Assembly: GCA_963775245.1 (NCBI GenBank) | Contig: CAVZID010000037.1 | Coordinates: 62,001-126,000 of the forward strand | Source of the DNA: CAVSWT01 sp963775245 | Lineage (GTDB): Bacteria > Bacteroidota > Ignavibacteria > Ignavibacteriales > Ignavibacteriaceae | Direction: 5' to 3' | DNA: 64,000 nucleotides | In this document: piece by piece, positions 18,041 through 28,510 of the stretch | How positions within the stretch are numbered: position 1 is the first letter of the stretch | Layout: every line of letters starts with the position of its first letter | Notes under the pieces: generated by a model | What the model was told of the DNA's origin: nothing | What the model saw: only the letters and a program-made list of their open reading frames with translations | Database searches by the model: none | Translations under genes and position numbers: made by a program

Positions 18041-21000
18041 TTAAAAATCAGCACCTAACGAAAGATAGAATTTTGGTTTGGTAAAATGGTCTACGTTATA
18101 AGCCCACGCCACATCAAACTTTAAGAGAAAATATAAGAAGAACATACGGGCACCTAGGCCTGTTCCCATTAACAAGTCTTTTGAAACAACACTGCCGTTA
18201 GCATTTCTTGTAAAGAATTGTAATTGTTTTGTATTATTCCATGCTGAACCTGCGTCAAAGAAAGCTACACCAAGAATGTTGCTGAACAGTAAAGGTAAAG
18301 CGCCTGTAACTAAATATCTTATTAAAGGAAATCTTAATTCCATATTCATTAAGCCATACTTTGTTCCAATCTGCTGCGCATAATCATAACCTCTTAAAGG
18401 TAAAGCCGCAGTTAAGAAAGCAAAATCAGAAACAGATGAAATAGGAATGTCTGTTGTTGCAAAGCTTCTGTTTATCCAATTTTCAGTACCGCCGATAAAA
18501 AATCGTTGAGGATTGTTTCCACCCGAAGCTCCGCCAGCCAATCTGAATGCAAATGAATAATCTTTCCAGAAAAGAAAATATGTTCTGTAATCGCCGGTAA
18601 ATGAATAGAAACTTAAATTTCTATTTGAAAGTCCGGGATTTCCAAACACATCGAACCTGTATCTTGTACCATCAACCGGAGCTGTTGGCCCCCAAAGAAC
18701 ATTATCATGAATAAAACTTAAGGCCGGTACTAAAAAGCTTGCTTTCTCTGATGGCACATTACTGTTGTCCAAATTTTCTTTAGTAACATTCAGCCAACTC
18801 AATCCCATATCAAATCTATAAAATCTGTTTAAAGGATAGCTCATTGATAAGACAGCACCGTAATTTCTAAACCTATAAAGTTCATCTCCTAAGCCATTAT
18901 ATAAGAAAACAAATCTTGCAGTATGAAATGCTTCTATTCCATAATTAATTCTTTCTGGCAAGTAATAATAAGCTAATCCATAATCACTGTTTTTTAAATC
19001 AATCTGCAGGCTGGTTTGACCAATTAACCTATGATTTCCTAGTACATCACTAAATGATATAACAGTTGTACCAAGCAAGCCATACAAAGAACTATATCCG
19101 GCATTAGCATAAACTATATCTGGTGAAAATGTAATTTTATACTTATTGACTTTGTAATTACCTTTTGAGTCTAAGTTATCATTTAATGTAAAAGTAGAAT
19201 CTGCTTTCTTGGCTGTATCTTCCTGTGAATAGAAAGTATTTCCAAAGACATAATTATTAAAATCAATCTTCACCGAATCACCATAAACATTTGATGTATC
19301 TACAACAGCTCCGGTGTAAAGGTTAATTCCATTTACACTATTAAGTGAATCTCTTTTACTTTCAGCAACACTGCTTGGTTTGGTTTTCATTTCATCTTTA
19401 TGAAGTATTTGAGACATGTAAAGTGTCGGCTCTAATTTTTTTAATTCGGTTTTGGGTTCAAACGGATTATTAATTAAAAAGATGTTAAATGCCGATTTGA
19501 ACAATGTGCTGAATGTCAGTTTCATCCCATCTTTTGATGTTGAAATTTGATAGAGCCCGTTTAAAGAATTTGTAATTGGAACCGGCTTGTAATCAATTAC
19601 ATTTTTAACTGTGTCTTTATCAGTTACAACTATTCTTTGCTCATAAATATTATTGATTCCATTTAAATCTGAAATATAAAGAAGCTCATTTCCATTTGGA
19701 CTAATAACCGGGTTGATTTCATTGCTATTAGGAAGATTTGTAATTCTACTTATTTTTTTTGAATCTATATTTATAGAATAAATATCGCTTTGATCATAAT
19801 TATGATGATAAATTTTGAAAGTATCGGGAAGTGCCGAACCTGAGAGATAATGTGTTCTATCAGAAGAAAAATAAATTGTTTTACTATCCCTTGACCATGA
19901 AGGATAATTATCGGTGAAAACATCATTGGTTAGATTTTTTGTTTCGAATGTATTGACATCGACAATATAAATATCTGACTGTTTTGCATCATGCCCTACA
20001 AAAGCAAGATATTTTCCGTCGGGCGACCAGTTAACACTTTTTATTCCATCTAATCTTACAGGAAGTGTTTCTCTATCTTCCGATTCAACATCAATTATAT
20101 AGATGACATCAAAACCATTACCCTTTGCCGACAAAGCAATTTTTTTACTGTCCGGTGACCATGTCAATCCAGGAGTGATTATATTCAATTCTTCAAAATC
20201 AGAGGTTCGGTTTCCTTTAACCAATCTTTTAATAATCTTACCGTCTGTAGCATCCATTAAAAAAACATCAAAGTAATAATTACGATTAGAAATGAAAGCT
20301 ATTTTATCGCCTTGAGGAGAAATAGCCGGACTGGTATTGTAAAAACCTCCATCTTCCATGTTGTCAGTTAATCTTTTTGCAAACTCATCAGGATCTTTTC
20401 TATCCGCAATATCTGGCCAGTATCTTTGTTTAATATCTTTTTTCCATCTTTCATCTAATTCTTTTAAGCTCAATCCAATTGATGCTTTCAACCCGCCTTC
20501 AACGCTGCCCGCACCCTTAATTTTATTAACCAGTTCACCAATTTTTTCTTTACCATATTTCTTTGCAATGTAATAGAAAACAGACTGGCCGCCTCTATAA
20601 GCCATGTAACCGTTAAGATTTTGTATATCAGGAAGGTATTCATTAATTGCTGCATCGCGGATAAACATATCTTCATCAATATCCCAACCTAATGCTTGAT
20701 ATTCAGCCATACCTTCGTTAAACCATAACGGCAAATCAATTGAAATATTATTTGAAATTATATTTTGAATAGAGCCGCCGTAAAACATATCATTTATTAC
20801 AGCGTGCGTTAATTCATGATGAATTAAATGACGGAACAATTTATAAGAGCCCATAAATTGAATTACAACCCGGTTTTTGAAAAGCTCAGTAAAACCTTCA
20901 ATTCCTTCGCTCAAATATGAATCAGTAATATTAGTTTCCTGGAAATCATTTGTTGAATTATAAATGATAATTGATACCCTATTATTGATTTTGTAATGAA

Positions 21001-21220
21001 AGCTGTTTTGAATTGATTTTAAAGACTGTTCTGCAATTTTCGAAGTAAACTCTGCAAGTTCAGAACCTCCTTGTGAAAAGTAAATATCAAAATGATCGGT
21101 TTGAATAAAGTACCAGGTAAATTCCTTATACTGCACTTTATTTTTACCAAACTGCCCAAACATTAATGGTGCAGATAAAAATAGAAGCATAAAAAAACAT
21201 TGTAAAAATTTTGCTTTCAT
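18041..21220 (-). CDS. fusion of zinc metallopeptidase, TolB-like propeller and BamA-like outer-membrane barrel
   Basis: The 1059-residue protein has a signal peptide (MKAKFLQCFFMLLFLSAPLMFGQ). Next is a gluzincin-like domain with HHELTHA (around 135) and NEGMAEYQ (around 171). Then come PD40/TolB-type propeller repeats (ISPQGDKIAFISN, WSPDSKKIALSA, WSPDGKYLAFVG; about 290-560). The C-terminal third looks like an Omp85 barrel, with LRGYDYAQ near 941, equivalent to the VRGF motif of BamA loop 6. No POTRA domains are seen. The start is placed at 21220, with GAGG seven bases upstream, rather than at the ATG overlapping the rnr stop. It is probably exported to the outer membrane. Its substrate is unknown. 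Confidence 0.85.
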   Translation of the reverse strand: MKAKFLQCFFMLLFLSAPLMFGQFGKNKVQYKEFTWYFIQTDHFDIYFSQGGSELAEFTSKIAEQSLKSIQNSFHYKINNRVSIIIYNSTNDFQETNITDSYLSEGIEGFTELFKNRVVIQFMGSYKLFRHLIHHELTHAVINDMFYGGSIQNIISNNISIDLPLWFNEGMAEYQALGWDIDEDMFIRDAAINEYLPDIQNLNGYMAYRGGQSVFYYIAKKYGKEKIGELVNKIKGAGSVEGGLKASIGLSLKELDERWKKDIKQRYWPDIADRKDPDEFAKRLTDNMEDGGFYNTSPAISPQGDKIAFISNRNYYFDVFLMDATDGKIIKRLVKGNRTSDFEELNIITPGLTWSPDSKKIALSAKGNGFDVIYIIDVESEDRETLPVRLDGIKSVNWSPDGKYLAFVGHDAKQSDIYIVDVNTFETKNLTNDVFTDNYPSWSRDSKTIYFSSDRTHYLSGSALPDTFKIYHHNYDQSDIYSINIDSKKISRITNLPNSNEINPVISPNGNELLYISDLNGINNIYEQRIVVTDKDTVKNVIDYKPVPITNSLNGLYQISTSKDGMKLTFSTLFKSAFNIFLINNPFEPKTELKKLEPTLYMSQILHKDEMKTKPSSVAESKRDSLNSVNGINLYTGAVVDTSNVYGDSVKIDFNNYVFGNTFYSQEDTAKKADSTFTLNDNLDSKGNYKVNKYKITFSPDIVYANAGYSSLYGLLGTTVISFSDVLGNHRLIGQTSLQIDLKNSDYGLAYYYLPERINYGIEAFHTARFVFLYNGLGDELYRFRNYGAVLSMSYPLNRFYRFDMGLSWLNVTKENLDNSNVPSEKASFLVPALSFIHDNVLWGPTAPVDGTRYRFDVFGNPGLSNRNLSFYSFTGDYRTYFLFWKDYSFAFRLAGGASGGNNPQRFFIGGTENWINRSFATTDIPISSVSDFAFLTAALPLRGYDYAQQIGTKYGLMNMELRFPLIRYLVTGALPLLFSNILGVAFFDAGSAWNNTKQLQFFTRNANGSVVSKDLLMGTGLGARMFFLYFLLKFDVAWAYNVDHFTKPKFYLSLGADF

Positions 21221-21231
21221 ATAGAACCTCA

Positions 21232-23328
21232 TTAATCGGGTATGATAAAATCTAGCTCAGATTTTTCAATATCCACTCTAATTAGTTTTACCTGAACTTT
21301 ATCTCCAAGCCTAAATTGCTTTTTTGATTTCCTTCCAATTAACGCATATTTTTTTTCATCGTAAACGTAAAAATCTCCCTCCAAATCCCGCAGCCTGATT
21401 AATCCTTCAGCAAGTATTTCGCTTATTTTAACGAACATCCCGAAGTAAGTAATCCCGGAAATAATAGCGTGAAATTCTTCTCCCACATGATCCTGTAAAT
21501 ATTCAATTTGTTTTCTTTTAACAGAAAGCCTTTCTGCTTCAATAGCATTTCGCTCTGTTTCGGAGATGTGATTACTAATATCTTCAAGTTGACTAACAGT
21601 ATAATGAGTTTGATTATTATTTTCAATATAATTTAACAGTAATCTATGGACAAGTAAATCGGAGTAACGACGTATAGGTGAAGTAAAATGAGTATAATAT
21701 TTAAATCCCAAACCATAATGGCCAATGTTTTGAGGAGAATAAATTGCTTTTGCCATTGACCTGATTGCCAACTCATTAATTAGCGATTCTTCTTCCGTTC
21801 CTTTTACTTGCTGCATTAGTATGTGAAATTGATTAGAACGTGACTTTGAATTTGGATCAAACGAATAACCAAGAGTTTTTACAAATTTAGAAAACTCATA
21901 AATTTTTTCAGAATCCGGCAAATCATGAATTCTGTAAATGAAAGGTTTAACCGGGCCTTTCTTTGGCAAGGCTATGTGCTGAGCTACTAATTTATTTGCC
22001 AGAAGCATAAACTCTTCCACCAGCATATTACTTTCTTTTATTTCTTTCTTTTTAACAGCAACTGGTTTTCCATCTTCGTCAAGTTCAAATTTTATTTCTG
22101 CAGTTGAGAATTCAATGCTTCCTTCGCGTAATCTTTTTTTGCGGAGAGTTTGAGCAAGGTTGTTTAGAAGCTGAATTTCGTTATTATAATCGCCATATTT
22201 TTTTTCAATTATTTCCTGAACTTCTTCATAAGTATATCTTCGTTTACTATTAATTATAGATTTTTTTATAACATAATTTTCAATCTTTCCGCGGCCGGTT
22301 AATTCAACAACAACAGAATAAGTTAACCTCTCTTCATTAGGAACCAAGGAACAAATACCGTTTGATAATTTTTCAGGAAGCATGGGAATTACTTTTCCAA
22401 CAAGATAAACACTATTGCCGCGTTTTAATGCTTCATTATTTAAAGGAGATTTTTCATTAACATAATGAGAAACATCAGCGATGTGAATTCCGATTGAATA
22501 ATTTCCATTCTCCAAAGCTTCTATTGAAAGCGCATCATCAAAATCCTTTGCATCATAAGGATCAATCGTAAATACAATTTTATCTCTGAAATCAAGCCTA
22601 TTTTTTAATTCTTCTTCATCAGTATTTAATTTAATGCTTTCAGCTTCTTCAATTACTTTAGGCGGGAATTGATATGGGATGTTAAATTCTCTCGCTATTG
22701 ATACCAGCTCAGCATCTAGGCTGCCTGCTTTTCCTATGACTTCAATTACCCTCCCTTCCGGGTTAAGCATCGAAGTATCCCATTCAAAATCAGCAACCAC
22801 AACTTTATCTCCTTGCTTTGCTCCTCCTAATCTTGACTTATCTAGATAAATATCTCTATGAATTTCCGGTTCATCAGGCTTTACAAAATAAAATGATTTT
22901 GTTTTATGAACAGTTCCAACAATTTCCTCCCTTTTTCTTTTTACAATATTAATTATCTGCCCTTCAATATTTTTCCCTTTTTGATGAGCAAATAATGCAA
23001 CTTCAACAATGTCCCCGCTGAACGCTGTACTTAAATTCCTTGCTGCGATAAAAATATCATTAATATCTTTTTTCTCAGGAATAACAAATCCGTAGCCGCC
23101 TTTGTTTATTTTAAGTTCGCCGACTATTCTACCGGATTTAGGTACCGAATTCAGTCCATACTTTTTGCCAACTTTAATAAGAACTTCATCTTCACATAAT
23201 TTATAAAGCATAGCTTTCATTGAGCTGTACTCATGATCGTAAATTATGTCAAGTTTTTTTGCAATCTCTTTACTTTTAAAAGAACGTCCGGCGTTCTTCT
23301 TAAAAAATGCTACAAGTTTTTTTTTCAT
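21232..23328 (-). CDS. rnr: ribonuclease R
   Basis: The 698-residue 3'-5' exoribonuclease shows, in order, an N-terminal winged-helix-like region, cold-shock domains (GYGFVIPEKKDINDIFI), the RNB catalytic core with DPYDAKDFDDALS (around 257) and IGIHIADVSHYV, and a C-terminal S1 domain ending near residue 698. It degrades structured RNA in the cytoplasm. Its start overlaps the stop of the tamB-like C-terminal fragment (TAATG), so these genes form one transcript. Confidence 0.96.
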   Translation of the reverse strand: MKKKLVAFFKKNAGRSFKSKEIAKKLDIIYDHEYSSMKAMLYKLCEDEVLIKVGKKYGLNSVPKSGRIVGELKINKGGYGFVIPEKKDINDIFIAARNLSTAFSGDIVEVALFAHQKGKNIEGQIINIVKRKREEIVGTVHKTKSFYFVKPDEPEIHRDIYLDKSRLGGAKQGDKVVVADFEWDTSMLNPEGRVIEVIGKAGSLDAELVSIAREFNIPYQFPPKVIEEAESIKLNTDEEELKNRLDFRDKIVFTIDPYDAKDFDDALSIEALENGNYSIGIHIADVSHYVNEKSPLNNEALKRGNSVYLVGKVIPMLPEKLSNGICSLVPNEERLTYSVVVELTGRGKIENYVIKKSIINSKRRYTYEEVQEIIEKKYGDYNNEIQLLNNLAQTLRKKRLREGSIEFSTAEIKFELDEDGKPVAVKKKEIKESNMLVEEFMLLANKLVAQHIALPKKGPVKPFIYRIHDLPDSEKIYEFSKFVKTLGYSFDPNSKSRSNQFHILMQQVKGTEEESLINELAIRSMAKAIYSPQNIGHYGLGFKYYTHFTSPIRRYSDLLVHRLLLNYIENNNQTHYTVSQLEDISNHISETERNAIEAERLSVKRKQIEYLQDHVGEEFHAIISGITYFGMFVKISEILAEGLIRLRDLEGDFYVYDEKKYALIGRKSKKQFRLGDKVQVKLIRVDIEKSELDFIIPD

Positions 23329-23837
23329 TAAAAATTAAAAATGTATTTTAAACCTAATTCATTAATCATTTCAGTTGTATTGGTTTGCTGCTCTCCCACG
23401 CTTTGTTTTCTTTCCAGACGGATTAAGAAGTTTTGCGTAAATGGATAAACAATCTGGACATCCGCTTGTCCTAAATCCTGCATCGTTTTAGTTGCGCCGC
23501 CGATTGTGTATTTAAATTTTCCTGCCTGCCCGCTTAATGCAAATTTTGTTGTTGTAACTTCAACACTTTTGACATACTCTCCAAATTGTTGATTTAAAAA
23601 CCCGCTTAAAATAGAGCCAGATAATGAAGCAGCTAAACTGGCAGTGAGATTACCGCTCCCACCGTTTCCTGAACTGAGGATATCATCCGATTTAAATTTA
23701 TTAGATAATATAAAAATTATTGCATCCGAAACATCTTTTGATTGATCAGCAACATCATTTTTAATATTATCTGCTCCAACATATACAGCCACATTATTTT
23801 TATCCTGGGCTAATTGCCCTGTTGTAATATCATTCAA
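23328..23837 (-). CDS. tamB: TamB-like protein, C-terminal fragment (after a frameshift)
   Basis: This frame encodes the conserved TamB/DUF490 C-terminal region: NDITTGQLAQDKNNVAVYVG, SSGNGGSGNLTASLAASLSG, ALSGQAGKFKYTIGG and a final ELGLKYIFNF beta strand. Upstream of the first ATG the frame stays open and reads AQGEETPVEVRIKIKGFLND, which is typical TamB sequence. The fragment therefore continues the gene ending at 23858. One missing base near 23886-23892 explains the split. The domain normally contacts a BamA/TamA-type barrel. Confidence 0.75.
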   Translation of the reverse strand: MNDITTGQLAQDKNNVAVYVGADNIKNDVADQSKDVSDAIIFILSNKFKSDDILSSGNGGSGNLTASLAASLSGSILSGFLNQQFGEYVKSVEVTTTKFALSGQAGKFKYTIGGATKTMQDLGQADVQIVYPFTQNFLIRLERKQSVGEQQTNTTEMINELGLKYIFNF

Positions 23838-23857
23838 AAAACCTTTAATTTTTATTC

Positions 23858-25861
23858 TTACTTCAACAGGAGTTTCTTCACCTTGTGCGTTTGAATAGTT
23901 GTAGTGCTGCCTGAAGCTGTAGTACTTTGTGCAACTGAACTTCCTGAATAATTCCCTGAATAAGTAGCTACAATATTCAAATAAGGATTTGATAATTCAC
24001 TCTCAAATTGGATTGTTCCTGTAGCATCAAGTTTCTTAATAAATGCAAGTGTTGAGCCGTCGAGTAGTTTTAGTTCGCCTTGTGCATTTGTTTTGCTGCC
24101 ATGTTTTTCATAAAGAAAATTTCCCGTAAGTATAGCTGTCAAATTCTGATTTGCTTCTTTAGACAAGACAAAAAATATTGTTGCTTCATTTTCAACATTT
24201 ACACTTATACTGTAATCAAATAAACTTGGGCCTGCCGGTCCTCCGGTGTTTTGTTCATCTCTTTCCCGCGACATTTCAACAAGGCTTTCGAAATCAACTA
24301 CTTTATTTAATGTATCATTTGGGTTTTTAACATATTGATAAACAAACTTTGATGATGCGCCTGAATATGCAGATTTGGCAGGAGCAAATGTAAGATTAGC
24401 ATATTTAACTGTTATTGGTGCGTTTAAAAGCTTCCTCTCTTTATCCATTGTAAATTTAATAGAACCATTAGTTTCAATAACTAAATCACCATATACAGTT
24501 GAGCCGGCATATTTAGAGTCTTTACTCAAAGCTTTTAAATCACCATTTAATTCAATATCTAAGGAAGCGATTTTAAAATTATCCAGCACCGCAGAACCAC
24601 TTCCATTCATTCTTCCGCCTTGTTTGGTGCCCTGAATATTTTCAACCATAAAATTATTGATGGTAATATTTTTTTTATCCAAAGTTAAATGCATACCAGC
24701 GTTATATTCGAGATTATTATCAGCAAACAAAAAGCCTGCATTTGATAAATCCATTTCACCGCTTTGATTAAGATTATCAATAGTTCCGTCCATTGAAACT
24801 TTAGCACTTAAAATTCCTTTTAAATGCTTAAACATCGGCAGAATATCACCAAATGCACCAAGGTTAAAATTATTTGCACTTAACGATAAGTTAAATGGTT
24901 TCGATTTCAATAGTCTTTCTTGAACTGAAGAGAAGCTCAAATCAACCGGGATATTTCCTTTAATCAATAATGCTAAAGAATCATTTTTTGTCTGTGCAAG
25001 CTTTTCAATCAAATGCGGATTAATAAATTCTATATTTGCCACTAAGTTTTTATTGAGATAGTTCAGATTCCCTTTTAACATTCCAAAGGTTGTACCTTTA
25101 AAGCTGACGCTATCAACATTTAAATTAACATCAATTTTAGGAGAATTAAATTCACCTGTTACATTTGCAAGTAAACTAATTTTTGCTCCCAAGCTATTTT
25201 CTTTTCTCAGTTCAAAAAGACTTGTACTTAAATTTTGGCCTCTAAAATGATTCAATGAGACTTTTAAATTTTGTTCACCATTTCTAACCAATGAACCGGC
25301 AATATTAAGCTCTCCATATTTACTTAAAAGCGTAAAGTTGTTAAAGTTTATATGATCCTGTGCATATTCAAGTTGAATTTTATTTTTGTTATATAATACG
25401 TAATTATGATAAATTGCATTTAAGCTATCCAGGTTTAAGGTAATTTTATTTCCGGTAAGATCAATTGTTCCTTGCAGTCCGGCTTTTAAATAATCTTCCA
25501 GCTTTGAAGAAAATTTTAAATCTGCAAGATCATTCTTTAAATTTAGATTAAGATTTAGATCGTAAATGTCGCTGCCGATAAATACTCTATCAGTTTTCAG
25601 ATTCAAACCTGCAGAAATATCACTTAAAGATTTTGCTGAAAAATTATTTTCAACATTAAAATCCATATTTAAATTTGATAAGAAAAATACATCATCCTTT
25701 CCCCAAAATTTTAAATACTTCATTTCAGTGTTTAAAGAGAGCGATAAGTTACCTTCATTGTTTTTAATTTCTCCATTCACATAACCGTCTATTTCAAGCT
25801 GATCATCGCCAAGCAGCAATGAGAGAAGAGTGAAGTCCTTAAATTCAATATTATACTGCAT
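23858..25861 (-). CDS. tamB: TamB-like protein, middle fragment
   Basis: Repetitive amphipathic beta strands typical of the TamB/AsmA groove fill this 667-residue frame. It is open upstream of the ATG as far as the TAA at 25916-25918 and reads ANDEENIAVIDSDFSMQYN across the ATG, so it is in frame with the N-terminal fragment and separated from it by a single stop codon. The last dozen residues (after about TTTIQT) are out of frame because of the downstream frameshift. The three fragments add up to about 1540 residues, a normal TamB length. Confidence 0.75.
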   Translation of the reverse strand: MQYNIEFKDFTLLSLLLGDDQLEIDGYVNGEIKNNEGNLSLSLNTEMKYLKFWGKDDVFFLSNLNMDFNVENNFSAKSLSDISAGLNLKTDRVFIGSDIYDLNLNLNLKNDLADLKFSSKLEDYLKAGLQGTIDLTGNKITLNLDSLNAIYHNYVLYNKNKIQLEYAQDHINFNNFTLLSKYGELNIAGSLVRNGEQNLKVSLNHFRGQNLSTSLFELRKENSLGAKISLLANVTGEFNSPKIDVNLNVDSVSFKGTTFGMLKGNLNYLNKNLVANIEFINPHLIEKLAQTKNDSLALLIKGNIPVDLSFSSVQERLLKSKPFNLSLSANNFNLGAFGDILPMFKHLKGILSAKVSMDGTIDNLNQSGEMDLSNAGFLFADNNLEYNAGMHLTLDKKNITINNFMVENIQGTKQGGRMNGSGSAVLDNFKIASLDIELNGDLKALSKDSKYAGSTVYGDLVIETNGSIKFTMDKERKLLNAPITVKYANLTFAPAKSAYSGASSKFVYQYVKNPNDTLNKVVDFESLVEMSRERDEQNTGGPAGPSLFDYSISVNVENEATIFFVLSKEANQNLTAILTGNFLYEKHGSKTNAQGELKLLDGSTLAFIKKLDATGTIQFESELSNPYLNIVATYSGNYSGSSVAQSTTASGSTTTIQTHKVKKLLLK

Positions 25862-25915
25862 TGAAAAATCCGAATCAATTACGGCTATATTTTCTTCATC
25901 ATTTGCTTTAATTAA

Positions 25916-27940
25916 TTACAATTTACTGCGTTGATTTTCATCCACAGCCAAAGTATCGGTTTTAAAAATTTCATTTGTCTTTTCTTTAACTAGTTTTGCC
26001 AGCAGTTTTGATTCGTTTGTTAAAATTGAAATTGCATTCTTAACTGAAAAATTTCCTTGAAGAGTTATATCTGCAAGGTCAGAAATGAAATTAATAATGT
26101 GTTTGCCTTCGTCATTTTTTCTAATATCAACTATTGCGTGGGTACTATCCGGAATGCCTTTACCTTTTATTGTTGATTGAGTCAAGGTTAGAATCAAAAA
26201 TAAATTCATCTTCTCAGGATCAAAATTTTCTCCATCACCGTTAATGTTAAAATTTAAATTACTTGATAACGAACTATCTCCCGTAAATTCTTGTAGGTTA
26301 ATATTATGAGCAAACCCTTTTACATTATATGAAGGATTATTTTCCTTAGTGAAATCAAAATTACCGTTTAATGAAGCATTAGATGTATCTTTGGAAATTT
26401 TAATTGAGTAATCAATTAGCTTCTCATTTGCGGTTAAATCCATCTTAAGTTTATTAATATGGTTGCCCAGCATTTGTGAATTGCTTGCATTAAAATTAAT
26501 ATTAGCTTGAAGATCTTTAGGAGAAACCCCGTTTCCTTTTATTGCAAAATCAGAATTTAAATTTGTTTCAATATTTATAACCGGAGCTAAATTCAATCCG
26601 GCTGTGCTGCATGTTAAATCATATCCCATCAATTTTTTTGTTAAGTCTAATGTTCCTTTGGCATTAATAGAGCCATGATTTGTAAGGGCATAAAAAGTAG
26701 TTTTAAAATTAAGTGGTTCTCCATCGTAAAAAAGAGTATCAAATTTAACCACTCCTAAATTTTCATAAACAGGCATTCCAATCGAAGGTAAAAGCTTATC
26801 AGCGTCAGGCTCATTTATATATGAATTTTTTAAATCCGCATTAATGTACAAGTTATTAGCATGATCAATATTTCGAACAATTCCGTTCATTTCAAGATGT
26901 GTATTCAAATAGTCTACAACTAGATTACTGATGTTTAGCCTTTTTAAGCTGCCGCTCGCCTGCAATTCTGTTTTGACTTTTCCTTTTAGAATTTCGGTTG
27001 GTTTTATAAACGAAGATAGGTCATCAAAATCAAAATCTTCAGCTTTCAAATTAACTTTAAGTGGTGCAAACCAAATGCTGTCTAATCCTGTTCCATCAAA
27101 AAAATGATGGCCTTTTAATTGTACATCTATATTTACTTTTGTCAGGTTGGTTTCCAGATTCAAATCATTAATTACAGCTTTATCTTTATCGATATAAAAA
27201 TCACCGGTAAGATTATTCAGCTTAAAAGATAAAAGATTGGGTTCAGCAGTAAACTTGTCTATAGTTAATTCAAAATGATCATTACTAATATCTGCTAAAG
27301 CACTTAAAGAAAGATTAATGTTATCAACTCTCAAATCATTAGTATTTAAATTTTGATAAACAGCATTGCTATTAATTTTATCAAAAGACTGCAATGCAAA
27401 ATCAACATTCTTTAAGGATAAATTTTGAACTTGAATCTTAAAAGGAAATGGCGATTTAGTCGTATCCGGATTTTCGGAGGGGGGTATAAGTTTTGAAATA
27501 TTTAGCACACCATCTTTATCTTTTTTCAAAGAAATTTTTGCGTCATCAATTTCAATCGTTCTTACATAAATCTTTTTTAGGAAAATCTGTAAAGGGCTTG
27601 TCATCAATTCTATTTTTTGAGCGCGCAAAAGAGTGTCTGACTTCATGTTTACAACTGTATTCCGTAGAATCAATGAAGTAAAGATTGTTCCTTCAATTTT
27701 TTCAATATAAACTGTTCCATTAAGCACACTATCAGCTTGTTCAATAGCTGTTGTACGTACAAATTCCCTGAACATTGAAGTCTGGCTGATTCCAAGAAAA
27801 ATTAAAAACAGTATTAGAAATCCTATACCTATATAAAGAAATACATTTACAATCTTCTGTAAAAGAGTTCTTTGTCTTTTAAGTTTCTTTTCCTGTTTCC
27901 CGGAATTGTTTTCCTTTTGTTTGCTTTCTTCTTCGCTCAA
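25916..27940 (-). CDS. tamB: TamB/AsmA-like protein, N-terminal fragment
   Basis: The 674-residue N-terminal part has a basic cytoplasmic start, one membrane anchor (VFLYIGIGFLILFLIFLGIS) and the AsmA-like domain that follows (VYIEKIEGTIFTSLILRNT, IEIDDAKISLKKDKDG). TamB-like proteins bridge the inner and outer membranes and help move phospholipids or insert outer-membrane proteins. This part ends at a TAA (25916-25918), after which the same frame runs on with TamB sequence. That stop may be a substitution or an error. The next gene group upstream is the hld pair. Confidence 0.78.
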   Translation of the reverse strand: MSEEESKQKENNSGKQEKKLKRQRTLLQKIVNVFLYIGIGFLILFLIFLGISQTSMFREFVRTTAIEQADSVLNGTVYIEKIEGTIFTSLILRNTVVNMKSDTLLRAQKIELMTSPLQIFLKKIYVRTIEIDDAKISLKKDKDGVLNISKLIPPSENPDTTKSPFPFKIQVQNLSLKNVDFALQSFDKINSNAVYQNLNTNDLRVDNINLSLSALADISNDHFELTIDKFTAEPNLLSFKLNNLTGDFYIDKDKAVINDLNLETNLTKVNIDVQLKGHHFFDGTGLDSIWFAPLKVNLKAEDFDFDDLSSFIKPTEILKGKVKTELQASGSLKRLNISNLVVDYLNTHLEMNGIVRNIDHANNLYINADLKNSYINEPDADKLLPSIGMPVYENLGVVKFDTLFYDGEPLNFKTTFYALTNHGSINAKGTLDLTKKLMGYDLTCSTAGLNLAPVINIETNLNSDFAIKGNGVSPKDLQANINFNASNSQMLGNHINKLKMDLTANEKLIDYSIKISKDTSNASLNGNFDFTKENNPSYNVKGFAHNINLQEFTGDSSLSSNLNFNINGDGENFDPEKMNLFLILTLTQSTIKGKGIPDSTHAIVDIRKNDEGKHIINFISDLADITLQGNFSVKNAISILTNESKLLAKLVKEKTNEIFKTDTLAVDENQRSKL

Positions 27941-28030
27941 TGTAACCTTATAATACTACTAATTATTCTTGTAAAAATTGGTTAAATAGATTAAATAAAA
28001 TAAACTTAAAATCAAATGATGAAATTCTTA

Positions 28031-28510
28031 TTAGGAATTATATCTGCTTAAAATGGTCTGAATAATTTTCGAAGTGGATTGATTATTTACAAACTCAATT
28101 GCTTTTACCTCGCCGCCATTTTTCATTACAACATCTTTACCCACTATATTATCGATTGCCCAATCCGCCCCTTTTACTAATACATCGGGAATAAGTTTCT
28201 CAATTACATTAGCTGGCGTCTCTTCATCGAATAAAGTTACATAATCAACAGCTTTCAAATTTAAAATTAAGAATGCCCTTTCTTCTTCGGTAACTATGGG
28301 GCGTTTTTCTCCTTTAATTTTTTTTACTGATAGGTCACTATTCAATCCAACTATTAGGATGTCTCCTAATGCTTTTGCTTTATTCAAATAGTCAACGTGG
28401 CCTGAATGTAATATATCAAAAACACCATTAGTAAAAACTACTTTTTTGTTTTGTGATTTTAGCTCTTTCCTTATCTCAGCTAATTTATCTAAAGATGTAA
28501 TTGAACTCAT
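28031..28510 (-). CDS. hldE (rfaE2 domain): D-glycero-beta-D-manno-heptose 1-phosphate adenylyltransferase
   Basis: A 159-residue nucleotidyltransferase with TNGVFDILHSGHVDYL (HxGH motif) and GLNSDLSVKKIKGEKRPI. It matches the C-terminal domain of HldE as a separate protein. It makes ADP-glycero-manno-heptose for the LPS core. It overlaps the kinase gene by four bases, so kinase and adenylyltransferase are translated together. Confidence 0.94.
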   Translation of the reverse strand: MSSITSLDKLAEIRKELKSQNKKVVFTNGVFDILHSGHVDYLNKAKALGDILIVGLNSDLSVKKIKGEKRPIVTEEERAFLILNLKAVDYVTLFDEETPANVIEKLIPDVLVKGADWAIDNIVGKDVVMKNGGEVKAIEFVNNQSTSKIIQTILSRYNS

